Notes under the pieces: model-generated
Databases searched by the model: none
What the model saw: the letters and a program-made list of their open reading frames with translations, nothing else
Told to the model about the DNA's origin: nothing
From: Bacteriovorax sp037444575
GTDB taxonomy: Bacteria > Bdellovibrionota > Bacteriovoracia > Bacteriovoracales > Bacteriovoracaceae
Direction of reading: 5' to 3'
DNA: 64,000 nucleotides
Assembly: GCA_037444575.1 (NCBI GenBank)
Contig: JBBIME010000003.1
Coordinates: 248,001 to 312,000 of the forward strand
Part shown: positions 43,737 to 51,688 of the stretch, piece after piece
Layout of the letters: every line of letters begins with the position of its first letter
Position numbering within the stretch: position 1 is the stretch's first letter
Program-made: the position numbers and the translations under genes

Positions 43737-43876
43737 TTAATTGAATACCACATTGTCCAGTCAAATAACCTTAAAATATTTCTGTCACCAATGACAACTT
43801 ATCACATGAACGAAAAAAAACATATTCAATAAATGTGGAGAGGGTCGGCCTAAATATTTCATCGATTTCAACCTGA

Positions 43877-44155
43877 CTAGTCGTTATCATTGGATAAAGA
43901 TTGTAAACCATGAATGAGTTTTTCAATTCGCTCTAAAGCAATATCAATACCTTTTAGTTCGCTAACAATATCTAAATCACTCATCTTTCGTTCGCCAACG
44001 TAAGCTTTCATCAACTTTCTAATTTTCAACTTGGCTATCATTAATGGGTTATTAACTTCATGAGCTACGACATCTAAAATTTCTTCGGTAGAATAACAGC
44101 GAACACAAAAATATTGCTCTCTCTCTGCCTTTATAGAATCTAAAACTTCACTCAT
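43877..44155 (-). CDS. Stand-alone histidine-kinase DHp (HisKA-like) domain protein
   Basis: This 92-residue protein contains STEEILDVVAHEVNNPLMIAKLKI (about 22-45), the H-box of a histidine kinase with its phospho-accepting His, followed by a second helix (SELKGIDIALERIEKLIHGLQ) as in a DHp hairpin. There is no sensor domain and no HATPase domain; the frame ends in a normal stop and only about 140 nt separates it from the next gene. AGGAAACG precedes the ATG. It could be a phosphotransfer or kinase-inhibiting partner, or the truncated relic of a kinase. VRCYS supplies one Cys. Confidence 0.6.
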   Translation of the reverse strand: MSEVLDSIKAEREQYFCVRCYSTEEILDVVAHEVNNPLMIAKLKIRKLMKAYVGERKMSDLDIVSELKGIDIALERIEKLIHGLQSLSNDND

Positions 44156-44390
44156 CGTTTCCTAACTAGACCCGCACTTAATAAATATAAATGGAAAAAT
44201 ATTTTATAGTTACGAGATGACTTTTGAAAACTTATTCAAATTAGAAATTAAAAAACTGTGGATTAAAAAGCTCTTCCACAAGCAATCTGGCAATAATTAA
44301 TATTTTATATACAAACCAAAAAAAGACACACAGAATTTCAAAAATAAAATGATCTATATCATGTTTTTAAAAAATAAATGGATTTTAATT

Positions 44391-46094
44391 ATGAAAATAT
44401 TATCTCAAATAAGCCTAAGAACCCGCTTACTTTTAATCACTGCTGCGTCAATTGCTTTTTGTTCTACAATTGCAATTTTGAGCTTCTTATATTTCAATCA
44501 ACAAGAACTCTATACAGGAGTTATTGAAAAATCTCGCGCTATCCATTTAAGACTTGAAGCTGCTTCTACTTTCGTGGCAACTCAACAAGGCCTTGGGCCC
44601 GTTATTGATAGAATGAAATCAAGATACAAATCCGTTGAACAGATGACCAAAGAGGATAAAGAAGTTGTTTTAAAACAGGTTCCAATTGTTGCTGCTATGA
44701 AAATCGGTGCAATGAATGCTGACAAAGATAATTATGAATTCAGAATTTTTTCAGACGAACCTCGAAATGAAGGAAACCAGGCAACTAAAGAAGAGTTAGT
44801 CATATTTAAAAAATTTGAAGGTGATCCTTCATTGAAAGAACACACTATCAATAATGGAGAATCAATAACTGTGTATCGACCTGTACGACTGAATAAAGAT
44901 ACAGGTTGTTTAACTTGCCATGGGGCCCCTGCAGAAAGCCCGTGGAATAATGGAAAAGACATACTTGGTTATCAGATGGAAAACTGGAAAGACGGAAAAC
45001 TTCACGGAGTATTTGCGATCAGAACGGATTTGAATGCATTATCTAAAATGAATTCCAGTAAAAACACAATTTCTCCAGAAGCTATTTTGATATTCAGTAT
45101 TATTACCGGGGCAATAATTTCTATTTTTGTTGCATCTATAATGATAAAAAAACCAATTGCAAATTTAAATCAAATAGCAAGTGAACTAAGTGATTCTGGC
45201 AGTCATGTAAGCTCCGTAGCAACACAGATTGCTTCAACAACTGAAGATCTATCTCACGCAACGACAGAACAAGCGGCTTCACTTCAAGAAACATCAGCAT
45301 CGATCGAAGAAATTAATTCAATGATTCAAAACAACACTGAGAATGCTAAAAAAGCTGCCCTTATTTCAGGAAATAGTGTGTCTTCGGCAGAAAGAGGTAA
45401 AGAAGTCATTAACCAGATGATAAAAACAATAAACGACATCAACGCCAGCAACAATGGAATCGCTGAACAAATTAACAAAACCAACGAGGAAATTGCAAAC
45501 ATTGTACTCATTATTAATGATATTGGGGCCAAGACAAAAGTTATCAACGATATCGTTTTTCAAACAAAGCTACTTTCTTTTAATGCTTCAGTAGAAGCAG
45601 CAAGAGCTGGTGAGCAAGGAAAAGGATTCGCAGTCGTTGCTGAAGAAGTTGGAAATTTAGCGGCCATGAGCGGAACTGCTGCTTTAGAAATCACAAACAT
45701 GCTGGATGGAAGTATTAAAACTGTTGAAGAGATTGTTAAAAACTCAAAAGACAAAATTGAAAAGCTGGTACAAGAAGGAAAAGAAAAAGTTACGACAGGA
45801 ACTCGTGTCGCAGAAGAATGCGAAGGAGTTTTTAGCGAAATTTTAACAAATATCTCTGATGTATCAAAAATGGTATCCGAGATTTCTGGCGCAAGCCAGG
45901 AGCAAGGGCAAGGTGTTAGTGAAATCAACAGAGCTATCGCTCAACTTGATCAAGTGACTCACCAAAATACATCCAATGCAACTCAAAGTGCTAGTGCGGT
46001 AGCAATTCTTTCAACACAAGCAACACAAATGAACACCATTGTTCAGAAGTTAGTCAGTATAATTGAAGGAAAAAATGAAAACCAAAATTCATAG
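44391..46094 (+). CDS. Methyl-accepting chemotaxis protein with a haem-c sensor (DUF3365-type)
   Basis: This 567-residue chemoreceptor has a first span (about 10-32), a periplasmic sensor (about 35-220), a second span (about 236-258) and the cytoplasmic signalling helices. The sensor carries DTGCLTCHGAPAESPW (Cys173, Cys176, His177), a CXXCH c-type haem site as in DUF3365/Tll0287-like domains, so redox or gas sensing is inferred. The hairpin tip region is NDIVFQTKLLSFNASVEAARAGEQGKGFAVVAEEVG. The ATG at 44391 is chosen because it starts the membrane anchor; in-frame ATGs at 44349 and 44361 are possible, and none has a good Shine-Dalgarno. Its stop codon (46092-46094) lies inside repeat copy 2. 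Confidence 0.88.
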   Translation: MKILSQISLRTRLLLITAASIAFCSTIAILSFLYFNQQELYTGVIEKSRAIHLRLEAASTFVATQQGLGPVIDRMKSRYKSVEQMTKEDKEVVLKQVPIVAAMKIGAMNADKDNYEFRIFSDEPRNEGNQATKEELVIFKKFEGDPSLKEHTINNGESITVYRPVRLNKDTGCLTCHGAPAESPWNNGKDILGYQMENWKDGKLHGVFAIRTDLNALSKMNSSKNTISPEAILIFSIITGAIISIFVASIMIKKPIANLNQIASELSDSGSHVSSVATQIASTTEDLSHATTEQAASLQETSASIEEINSMIQNNTENAKKAALISGNSVSSAERGKEVINQMIKTINDINASNNGIAEQINKTNEEIANIVLIINDIGAKTKVINDIVFQTKLLSFNASVEAARAGEQGKGFAVVAEEVGNLAAMSGTAALEITNMLDGSIKTVEEIVKNSKDKIEKLVQEGKEKVTTGTRVAEECEGVFSEILTNISDVSKMVSEISGASQEQGQGVSEINRAIAQLDQVTHQNTSNATQSASAVAILSTQATQMNTIVQKLVSIIEGKNENQNS

Positions 46095-46163
46095 AGGCCC
46101 GAGTGAGTTGTCCTTATAAAAAGGAGCATCGTTATGAATTTGATCAAATTCAATATCATTTGA
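46086..46163 (+). repeat. 78-bp direct repeat, copy 2
   Basis: This is the second copy of the CblC-like gene's 3' segment (77 of 78 identical to 42824-42901). It contains both the chemoreceptor stop and, on the other strand, the Wzz-like gene's stop. Confidence 0.97.
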
Positions 46164-46177
46164 ATCTGCTTGAATAG
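46087..46177 (+). pseudogene. 3' fragment of a CblC-like gene
   Basis: In the frame of the CblC-like protein this stretch reads FIEARVSCPYKKEHRYEFDQ and then IQYHLNLLE with a TAG stop at 46175-46177. The intact gene has SVSSYLSSME in place of NLLE. The fragment has no start and overlaps the chemoreceptor end and the antisense Wzz-like tail. The in-frame extension past the repeat suggests it is the gene's original terminus. Confidence 0.7.
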
Positions 46178-47420
46178 GATAAAACATCATCATCGAAGGG
46201 GTTGGCCTAAAAAGTTCATACGTATATATGCAAAATATACCTACTAACTGAGACAGAGTTAGAGCTATCAAAAGCAAGATAAGAATACCTGGACTCGAAC
46301 GTACTCTAGAAGCACTCTCCATCTCTAGAATTTCAATTTTATTTTTCACATATGTTTTCTGAAGACCAATTCTCGAAAGACTATCGTTAAGAGAAGCATA
46401 AATCTTATATTCAAGCTCATGATTAGCATTCATTTTATCTATCTCATACTGAAATGGGACTAGACCATTTTTTTGAGTTTCAAAATTTTTCAAATAATCT
46501 TGATGTGTTTTAAGCTCTAACCCCAACTCATTATTCTCCTCTTGCAATTGTCTAATTTGCGAAGTCTCATTAAATTTACTTAGAGACGTATCTCTTACCG
46601 AAGAATTATGAATCTTATCTTCTATTTTTTTCTTGAGTTCAGAAATCCTCTCTTCGTTATTAGTAATGAGAATTTGAGTATCATTAATATTTTTTCTCAA
46701 TTCACTAATATATTTAGTACTTTCATCTTTTTCAGCGGTAACGGAGAAGACTTGATTCTTCTGCATTTTCCGAACTGTAGAATTTTCAATCATATTTAAT
46801 CTTGATCTTACGCCCTCGAGTTCAACCCTAAAGTAATTCTCAGCGCGATTTAAATCAGCAAGCTCTCTTTCAGTTAGGGTTTTCTGTGCTTCTTTCAATG
46901 TTTCATTAACGAGCATAACTGTTAATTCTTTATTGTTAGTTTTGACCTCAACAACTAAAACATCGGCCTTGGATGAATTAAAAGTAATCAACGTTGAAAT
47001 TTTATTGGCAACATCATGAATATAATCAGGGTCTTTTTCTGTTTTTTTAAAGTCATTGAAAAAATTAATGAGTGCTGAATTGTGTGTCTGATTTCTAATT
47101 TCTAAAAGACGCAAACCAACAGCAATGTAAAACTCGTGAATATCAAGAAGAGCTTCAGCGCGCACGACCAGATCTTCGCCTTTTAATTCTGGAGTAATGC
47201 TTTCGGCCTCAACTCCTGCAACATGGCCAATGATAGACTGCAGTTGACTATTGCGAACATCTTTAATAATAAGCTTACCAGTTCCAGGGTAACTCGGAAA
47301 ATACTTATGCTTAACTAAAGCACTTAAAGTAAAAACGAGTGATAGTAGTAGGAGGTATTTCCATCTTGCTGTAAAAATTTTCAATACCTGGTGCAAACTT
47401 ATTTCATCACTAGTATTCAT
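46089..47420 (-). CDS. Wzz-type polysaccharide co-polymerase (chain-length determinant)
   Basis: This 443-residue inner-membrane protein has the PCP layout. A short cytoplasmic N-terminus (ISLHQVLKIFTARWKY) is followed by span 1 (about 18-36), a long periplasmic coiled-coil-rich domain and span 2 (about 378-400, GILILLLIALTLSQLVGIFC). KYFPSYPGTGKLIIKDV follows span 1 as in Wzz proteins. It should set polysaccharide chain length with the adjacent ligase/polymerase-like gene. The last 25 or so residues (DSNDIEFDQIHNDAPF...) are encoded antisense to the CblC-gene fragment. There is no C-terminal tyrosine kinase domain. Confidence 0.78.
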   Translation of the reverse strand: MNTSDEISLHQVLKIFTARWKYLLLLSLVFTLSALVKHKYFPSYPGTGKLIIKDVRNSQLQSIIGHVAGVEAESITPELKGEDLVVRAEALLDIHEFYIAVGLRLLEIRNQTHNSALINFFNDFKKTEKDPDYIHDVANKISTLITFNSSKADVLVVEVKTNNKELTVMLVNETLKEAQKTLTERELADLNRAENYFRVELEGVRSRLNMIENSTVRKMQKNQVFSVTAEKDESTKYISELRKNINDTQILITNNEERISELKKKIEDKIHNSSVRDTSLSKFNETSQIRQLQEENNELGLELKTHQDYLKNFETQKNGLVPFQYEIDKMNANHELEYKIYASLNDSLSRIGLQKTYVKNKIEILEMESASRVRSSPGILILLLIALTLSQLVGIFCIYTYELFRPTPSMMMFYPIQADSNDIEFDQIHNDAPFYKDNSLGPL

Positions 47421-47476
47421 TTTTCCCTCTCGTTTTTGTCTATTGTATTTTTTTAAAATTTATAAGGAGTCACTTT

Positions 47477-48004
47477 ATGCGAAGATCGGCCGCCACTGTA
47501 TTACTTTATTGCCTAATTGTTAGTCAAAGCAAAGCTTCACAAAATGATCTTCAAAAAAATTCAAAATATAATTTGAGCTCTTCTTCCGAATTCATATTTG
47601 AATCCTATCCAAACCAAGAACTTATTCCTATACGTTTATTAGGAGCTATTAAAAACGCCGGTCTTTATCACATCCCTGCAGATATGAAGCTTTCAACCCT
47701 ATTAGCATTGGCAGGTGGTACAACAACAGATGCTGACCTTGAAAACATTGTTGTTGGTAACGATCAACAGAGAGCGCCTACAAGCAACAACAACGATGAA
47801 AAAAAGAGTTTAACAATTAATCTTGAGGAAAGCTTAAAGAATGGAGCGGCAACTGATTATACTTTAGTTCCTAACGACATCGTTTTAGTTAAAAATAAAT
47901 CTCCAATGATTAGCAATGATTCGTTTCGTGCGATTTCAATTGTGTCAGTTGTTTTAACTTCAGTATTAACAGGATTACTCATCAGAGATAGAGCAAGCAG
48001 ATGA
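47477..48004 (+). CDS. SLBB-domain polysaccharide export-like protein
   Basis: This 175-residue protein has a signal peptide (about 1-21, ending SKA-SQND). An SLBB domain occupies about 48-130 (IRLLGAIKNAGLYHIPADMKLSTLLALAGGTTTDADL ... VPNDIVLVK), and a C-terminal membrane span lies at about 152-170. The Poly_export domain of Wza-type proteins is absent, so it is an accessory partner rather than the full translocon. It is divergent from the Wzz-like gene and overlaps the ligase gene by 4 nt. AAGGAG precedes the ATG. Confidence 0.75.
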   Translation: MRRSAATVLLYCLIVSQSKASQNDLQKNSKYNLSSSSEFIFESYPNQELIPIRLLGAIKNAGLYHIPADMKLSTLLALAGGTTTDADLENIVVGNDQQRAPTSNNNDEKKSLTINLEESLKNGAATDYTLVPNDIVLVKNKSPMISNDSFRAISIVSVVLTSVLTGLLIRDRASR

Positions 48005-49308
48005 GAAAGAATTTAACAGTTGAATCATTAATTGATCTTTGTTGTATTACTCTGTTAGCTTTAATATTTATTTCAAAGATTTCATTAAAATGGATGAAAA
48101 TAATTCCTTACTCCATTCCGCCAATCCTTTTTCAATACGGACTTCATCCCTATGTTAATTTTGCATTACAATTTTTACTGAGTTTAGTTTTAATCTTTAT
48201 TTGGGCCAAGAATAAAAATAGCAAACCTCTCTCATCCATATATAAAATCTATATATATTCTTTAATGACTCTTCTTTCCATCCAGACTCTTTTGCAAATA
48301 ACACTCGTCAACGTGGATAAATCTGTATTAGTTCAAATTGCCGGTCTTGGAATGGCCATCAATTTGATTTTGGTTTACGGGATTATTATTCCCAGTCTTT
48401 TTGATTTGAAAAAATTTATTACCTGGATGTGTCGGATAGGAGTTTTTCTAGTAATAATAAGTTTTCTTTCTTTACCTCTTTTCTTTGGGGATATGATTAA
48501 AGGTGGAAGATTTGTTGGCGTCTTCAAGCATATTCCTCACATGGTTTCAGCTTCAACGGCCTCTTTTATCTTTTTTTTTCCTAACATCTTTAGTGATAAA
48601 AAGTGGAGTTTAAAAAACAATACTCCTCTTAAGGTCATAGCTCTTTCTATCCTGGGTTTAAGCGTCCTCATAACATCAACCAAGGCAGCTTTTGGAACAA
48701 TTGTGATTACAACCATCGTTGGAATTTTTCTCTTTGGATCTAAGAAAAGATCAGTTCGATTATTTAAATTTTCAGTCCTCTCTTCTTTTCTAATCGCTCT
48801 ATTATTAGTTGGAGCTCCAGCGGGCCAATTTATGTATGAAGTCACGACAGGTAAAACAAGTTTCGGACTTAGAAAAGCACAAGACGGTGTTCAGACGAGA
48901 ATGGAAGAAGTTGAAAGAGGATGGTCCATGTTTGAAAAAAGTCCTTACTTTGGATTAGGTCTTCTTTATAAGTTTTTAAATAACAAAGAAGATGGAATTG
49001 AAGTTGAAGGTTATAATTCTTTTAAAGACCCTCACAATCTTTTTGTGTCTGCTGGAGTTATTGGAGGCTACCCATTATTTGCTTATGCCATCATTGGCTA
49101 CATCATGATGATTTTTGCGGTATTTAAAGGACTCTCACAAGATGACCCAAATCGCCAAATCATAGGACTTTTCTTATTGTCTCATTTACCAGTATTTGTT
49201 ATCTATCACGCCCACTTCTCTTTAGGAGGAATGGCCGATCGAATCTATTGGCTCGTCTTCGGATATTTGGGACAACAATGGGTGAAGAAACCAGAAGTAA
49301 TACTTTAA
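48001..49308 (+). CDS. O-antigen ligase/polymerase-like membrane protein
   Basis: This 435-residue protein has about eleven to twelve spans and a large periplasmic loop (about 275-345) containing QTRMEEVERGWSMFEKSPYFGLGL and DPHNLFVSAGVIGG. These are the hallmarks of the Wzy_C/WaaL O-antigen ligase family. With the Wzz-like and SLBB genes it forms a small polysaccharide assembly locus. Polymerase and ligase cannot be separated by sequence. Glycosyltransferases are not in the window. Start ATG overlaps the upstream stop. Confidence 0.8.
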   Translation: MRKNLTVESLIDLCCITLLALIFISKISLKWMKIIPYSIPPILFQYGLHPYVNFALQFLLSLVLIFIWAKNKNSKPLSSIYKIYIYSLMTLLSIQTLLQITLVNVDKSVLVQIAGLGMAINLILVYGIIIPSLFDLKKFITWMCRIGVFLVIISFLSLPLFFGDMIKGGRFVGVFKHIPHMVSASTASFIFFFPNIFSDKKWSLKNNTPLKVIALSILGLSVLITSTKAAFGTIVITTIVGIFLFGSKKRSVRLFKFSVLSSFLIALLLVGAPAGQFMYEVTTGKTSFGLRKAQDGVQTRMEEVERGWSMFEKSPYFGLGLLYKFLNNKEDGIEVEGYNSFKDPHNLFVSAGVIGGYPLFAYAIIGYIMMIFAVFKGLSQDDPNRQIIGLFLLSHLPVFVIYHAHFSLGGMADRIYWLVFGYLGQQWVKKPEVIL

Positions 49309-49368
49309 ATCTATTCAAAAAGAATTATTAGTTTTAAAAATGCAATTGAGTCTTATATGGAGGTCAAT

Positions 49369-49482
49369 ATGAATGCGAAAAAAATGTCTTCCCTTATAAA
49401 GAAAAACATCACTAAAATCGACGTCGCTATACTATTTCTTGCTCTGCTAGTGATTGCAGTGGGAATTAGCCCGCAACTTTAA
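49369..49482 (+). CDS. 37-residue single-span membrane peptide
   Basis: This short frame has an excellent Shine-Dalgarno (TGGAGGTC, GGAGG at 49359-49363) six bases before its ATG. It encodes a basic N-terminal segment (MNAKKMSSLIKKNITKID) and one hydrophobic helix (VAILFLALLVIAVGI), ending in SPQL. It is 60 nt after the ligase-like gene on the same strand. The stop codon sits in the loop of an inverted repeat at 49470-49490. It may be a small membrane subunit; unannotated peptides of this kind are easily missed. Confidence 0.5.
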   Translation: MNAKKMSSLIKKNITKIDVAILFLALLVIAVGISPQL

Positions 49483-49490
49483 GTTGCGGG
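49470..49490. other. Inverted repeat at the end of the small membrane peptide gene
   Basis: CCCGCAACT and AGTTGCGGG form a perfect 9-bp stem with a TTA loop that includes part of the stop codon. Neither side has a T-run, so intrinsic termination is uncertain. A bidirectional transcript end or mRNA 3' stabiliser is possible, lying between converging genes. Confidence 0.45.
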
Positions 49491-49498
49491 TCCCAATA

Positions 49499-50002
49499 CT
49501 ATTCCATAATAATTGTCTTGATTCCTACAGCACCGAGAATAATAACTCTATTAACTTTTACATGGAATTGTGAAACAACATTTTTATCTTTAAATAGCTT
49601 CCAGCCATTTTTTCCACGGGCAAGATCTAGATAAATCGATCGTCTCTCCCCTGTTGCTCCATTATAAAGAGTATCAACTTCAATTTTTCCACCACTCTTT
49701 GGATCGAAGTTATCACTTTTAAGATTGAGGGCATTATAGCCATTTCTTTCTTCTAAAATGACTCCGTCTTCTGTTTTGAGATTTTCTGGGTCTAGAATTT
49801 CACGGTTTGTTTTTTCGCCATCAACATAAGTATCTTTGTAAAAACTAATTAGTGATTGAGTTGTATCATCAACATCTACGACAAAATTGTATATTTCATC
49901 GTTATCGTCGTTATCTGTAACCGTAAGCAGTTGCTCAGATGCATGGATATTTTGAATCGATGCAAACAAACTAAACAATAATAGCAAAATCCATTTTTTC
50001 AT
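49499..50002 (-). CDS. Secreted protein of unknown function
   Basis: This 167-residue protein has a signal peptide (1-21, ending IHA-SEQLL). The mature chain is Asp/Asn-rich and beta-patterned (LLTVTDNDDNDEIYNFVVDVDD, VDTLYNGATGERRSIYLDL). No cysteines or recognised motif. AGGAG precedes the ATG. Acidic composition could suit calcium binding, but no defined site is seen. Confidence 0.5.
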   Translation of the reverse strand: MKKWILLLLFSLFASIQNIHASEQLLTVTDNDDNDEIYNFVVDVDDTTQSLISFYKDTYVDGEKTNREILDPENLKTEDGVILEERNGYNALNLKSDNFDPKSGGKIEVDTLYNGATGERRSIYLDLARGKNGWKLFKDKNVVSQFHVKVNRVIILGAVGIKTIIME

Positions 50003-50203
50003 AAAAACTCCTAAAGTATCACCAGTTTAACATTCTCAATTCTAGAATTGCAGTAAAATTGTCACCATTTTTCTAATTTAAGACAAAAAACATCGAATTA
50101 TTTAAGTCCACATCTTCATTGGGAAAATATATTTTTTTATTCCCTTTAGGTTTTTTATCTTCGTATTAAGACAAATGTAGCGAGCTCTACATTGGAGAAT
50201 AAT

Positions 50204-51688
50204 ATGCGAATGGAAAAAATCATTACTCACATCATGATCGTCGCAAGCGTTGTTTCAAGTTTAGCGTATGCCGAAGATAACCAATGGCCTATTCCAGATT
50301 GGGAAGTCGCCAAAAGCGGTTCCAATATGAATAGTAAGCAGTGTCAGGAGTTTAAAATATTTTCAACACTCTCAGACCAATTTTTAACAGACGGTCTGAT
50401 TGTTATAAAAGATGGTAAAATTCAATATGAATATTATGATTCAAAATATGGAATTAACAAAGTTCACCCGCTATGGTCTATCACAAAGACGATTACTGGG
50501 GTTTTACTCGGAATAGCCGTTAGAGATGGAAGAATTAATCTCGATCAAGCAGTTGAAGAATTTTATCCGAATGCTAGTAGAGATAATAATTTTAAAAAAA
50601 TTCTCATTAAAAATTTGCTTTATCTGGATACGGGGTTCATTTGGGACGAAGGAAAATTGGATGTTCTAGAAAATCCTCTCGTAAAAATGCTTTATGGAAG
50701 TGGACATTCAGACATGGTCAATTTTGCTCTCTCTCGAAAAATCATTACAAACGGACCAGGTTACAAATGGAATTATTCAACCGCTGTTCCGACAATAACA
50801 ATGGGAGTTCTTAAAAAAGTTTATTCAAACGATGAGTATGTTGAAAGTCCCTGGAGAAATTTATTTAACCCACTTGGAATGAAAGACGTCATATTCGAGA
50901 GGGATCTTAAGGGGACTTTTATTGGTGGTGCAAGCGCCTTTGCAACACCAAGAGACTTGGCAAAAATTGGATATCTTTTTTTAAATAATGGAGTATGGAA
51001 TGGAGAAGTTATTCTCCCTCCTGAATGGATTAAGACAATGCTCACTCCTTCTCCTGGCTATTTATCACCAGGAACTGTCATAACTAATATAAAAGATGAT
51101 GGTGTTTTTGGTGGATCAATCTGGCTTAATCGCGCTGTAAAAAAAGGACTCGGCAAGCCTTATCCAAATTCTCCTGATGATATGTATCTGGCAATCGGCT
51201 TCATGGGGCAATTTCTAATTATGTTACCATCTCAGAATATGATCATCGTTAGAACAGGACATGATCGAGAATTTCACAACAAACTGGATGCTTTCGTCAG
51301 TAGATCACTTTCATGTTTTTATGATCCCAAATACAAAGTTGGTAAGGTCCTTCCAAAAGAATCAATTAAATTGAGCCTGGAAGAAATAGTTAGAAACATA
51401 AAAAATGTTTTCCAAGCAAACATGTTGCAAGGATCAATTGCTAAAACGGTATGTTCATGTCATTTGGCTTCGGGAATTGATATTTCCAGCTGTCTTGAAA
51501 AAAATCATATCACATTCTCAAAGTTATTTACGAAAATAACTGTCGATAAAAGTTTTGAATATAACGGTAAGATTTCTGTTTTAGTTCGACTCTCACGACT
51601 GGCCAAAATTTTTGCACAACACTCGACAAAGATGGCCAAGGCCTATTACGACCCTGACCATCCAGAGTATGGATGCACACTAAAATAA
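50204..51688 (+). CDS. Secreted serine hydrolase of the beta-lactamase/NylB type
   Basis: This 494-residue protein starts at ATG 50204 with GGAG six bases upstream and has a signal peptide ending LAYA-EDN. The active-site SxxK is HPLWSITKTITGVLLG (about 93-108) and the Tyr motif is YKWNYSTAVPT. PRDLAKIGYLFLNNGVWNGE is typical of the 6-aminohexanoate-dimer hydrolase (NylB)-like group. The C-terminal 120 residues are an extra helical, Cys-containing region (TVCSCHLASGIDISSCL). Substrate is unknown; penicillin resistance is not implied. Its end overlaps the converging gene by 9 nt. Confidence 0.8.
   Translation: MRMEKIITHIMIVASVVSSLAYAEDNQWPIPDWEVAKSGSNMNSKQCQEFKIFSTLSDQFLTDGLIVIKDGKIQYEYYDSKYGINKVHPLWSITKTITGVLLGIAVRDGRINLDQAVEEFYPNASRDNNFKKILIKNLLYLDTGFIWDEGKLDVLENPLVKMLYGSGHSDMVNFALSRKIITNGPGYKWNYSTAVPTITMGVLKKVYSNDEYVESPWRNLFNPLGMKDVIFERDLKGTFIGGASAFATPRDLAKIGYLFLNNGVWNGEVILPPEWIKTMLTPSPGYLSPGTVITNIKDDGVFGGSIWLNRAVKKGLGKPYPNSPDDMYLAIGFMGQFLIMLPSQNMIIVRTGHDREFHNKLDAFVSRSLSCFYDPKYKVGKVLPKESIKLSLEEIVRNIKNVFQANMLQGSIAKTVCSCHLASGIDISSCLEKNHITFSKLFTKITVDKSFEYNGKISVLVRLSRLAKIFAQHSTKMAKAYYDPDHPEYGCTLK

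Larger units (their letters stand above)
42902..46085. mobile_element. Putative inserted segment between 78-bp direct repeats
   Basis: About 3.2 kb lies between the repeat copies. It holds a TIGR02147 regulator, a stand-alone DHp-domain protein and a haem-c chemoreceptor. Copy 2, read in the CblC frame, runs on to its own stop, so it looks like the original 3' end of that gene displaced by the segment. No integrase, transposase or terminal inverted repeats are visible, so the mechanism is unknown. The element call is inference; the repeats themselves are certain. Confidence 0.45.

Noticed and set aside
43845..43870. Short similarity (TTTAGGCCGACCC on the minus strand) to the Wzz-like gene near 46205
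   Set aside because: Only about 12 of 13 bases match and the flanks do not align, so it is too short to call a second duplication.
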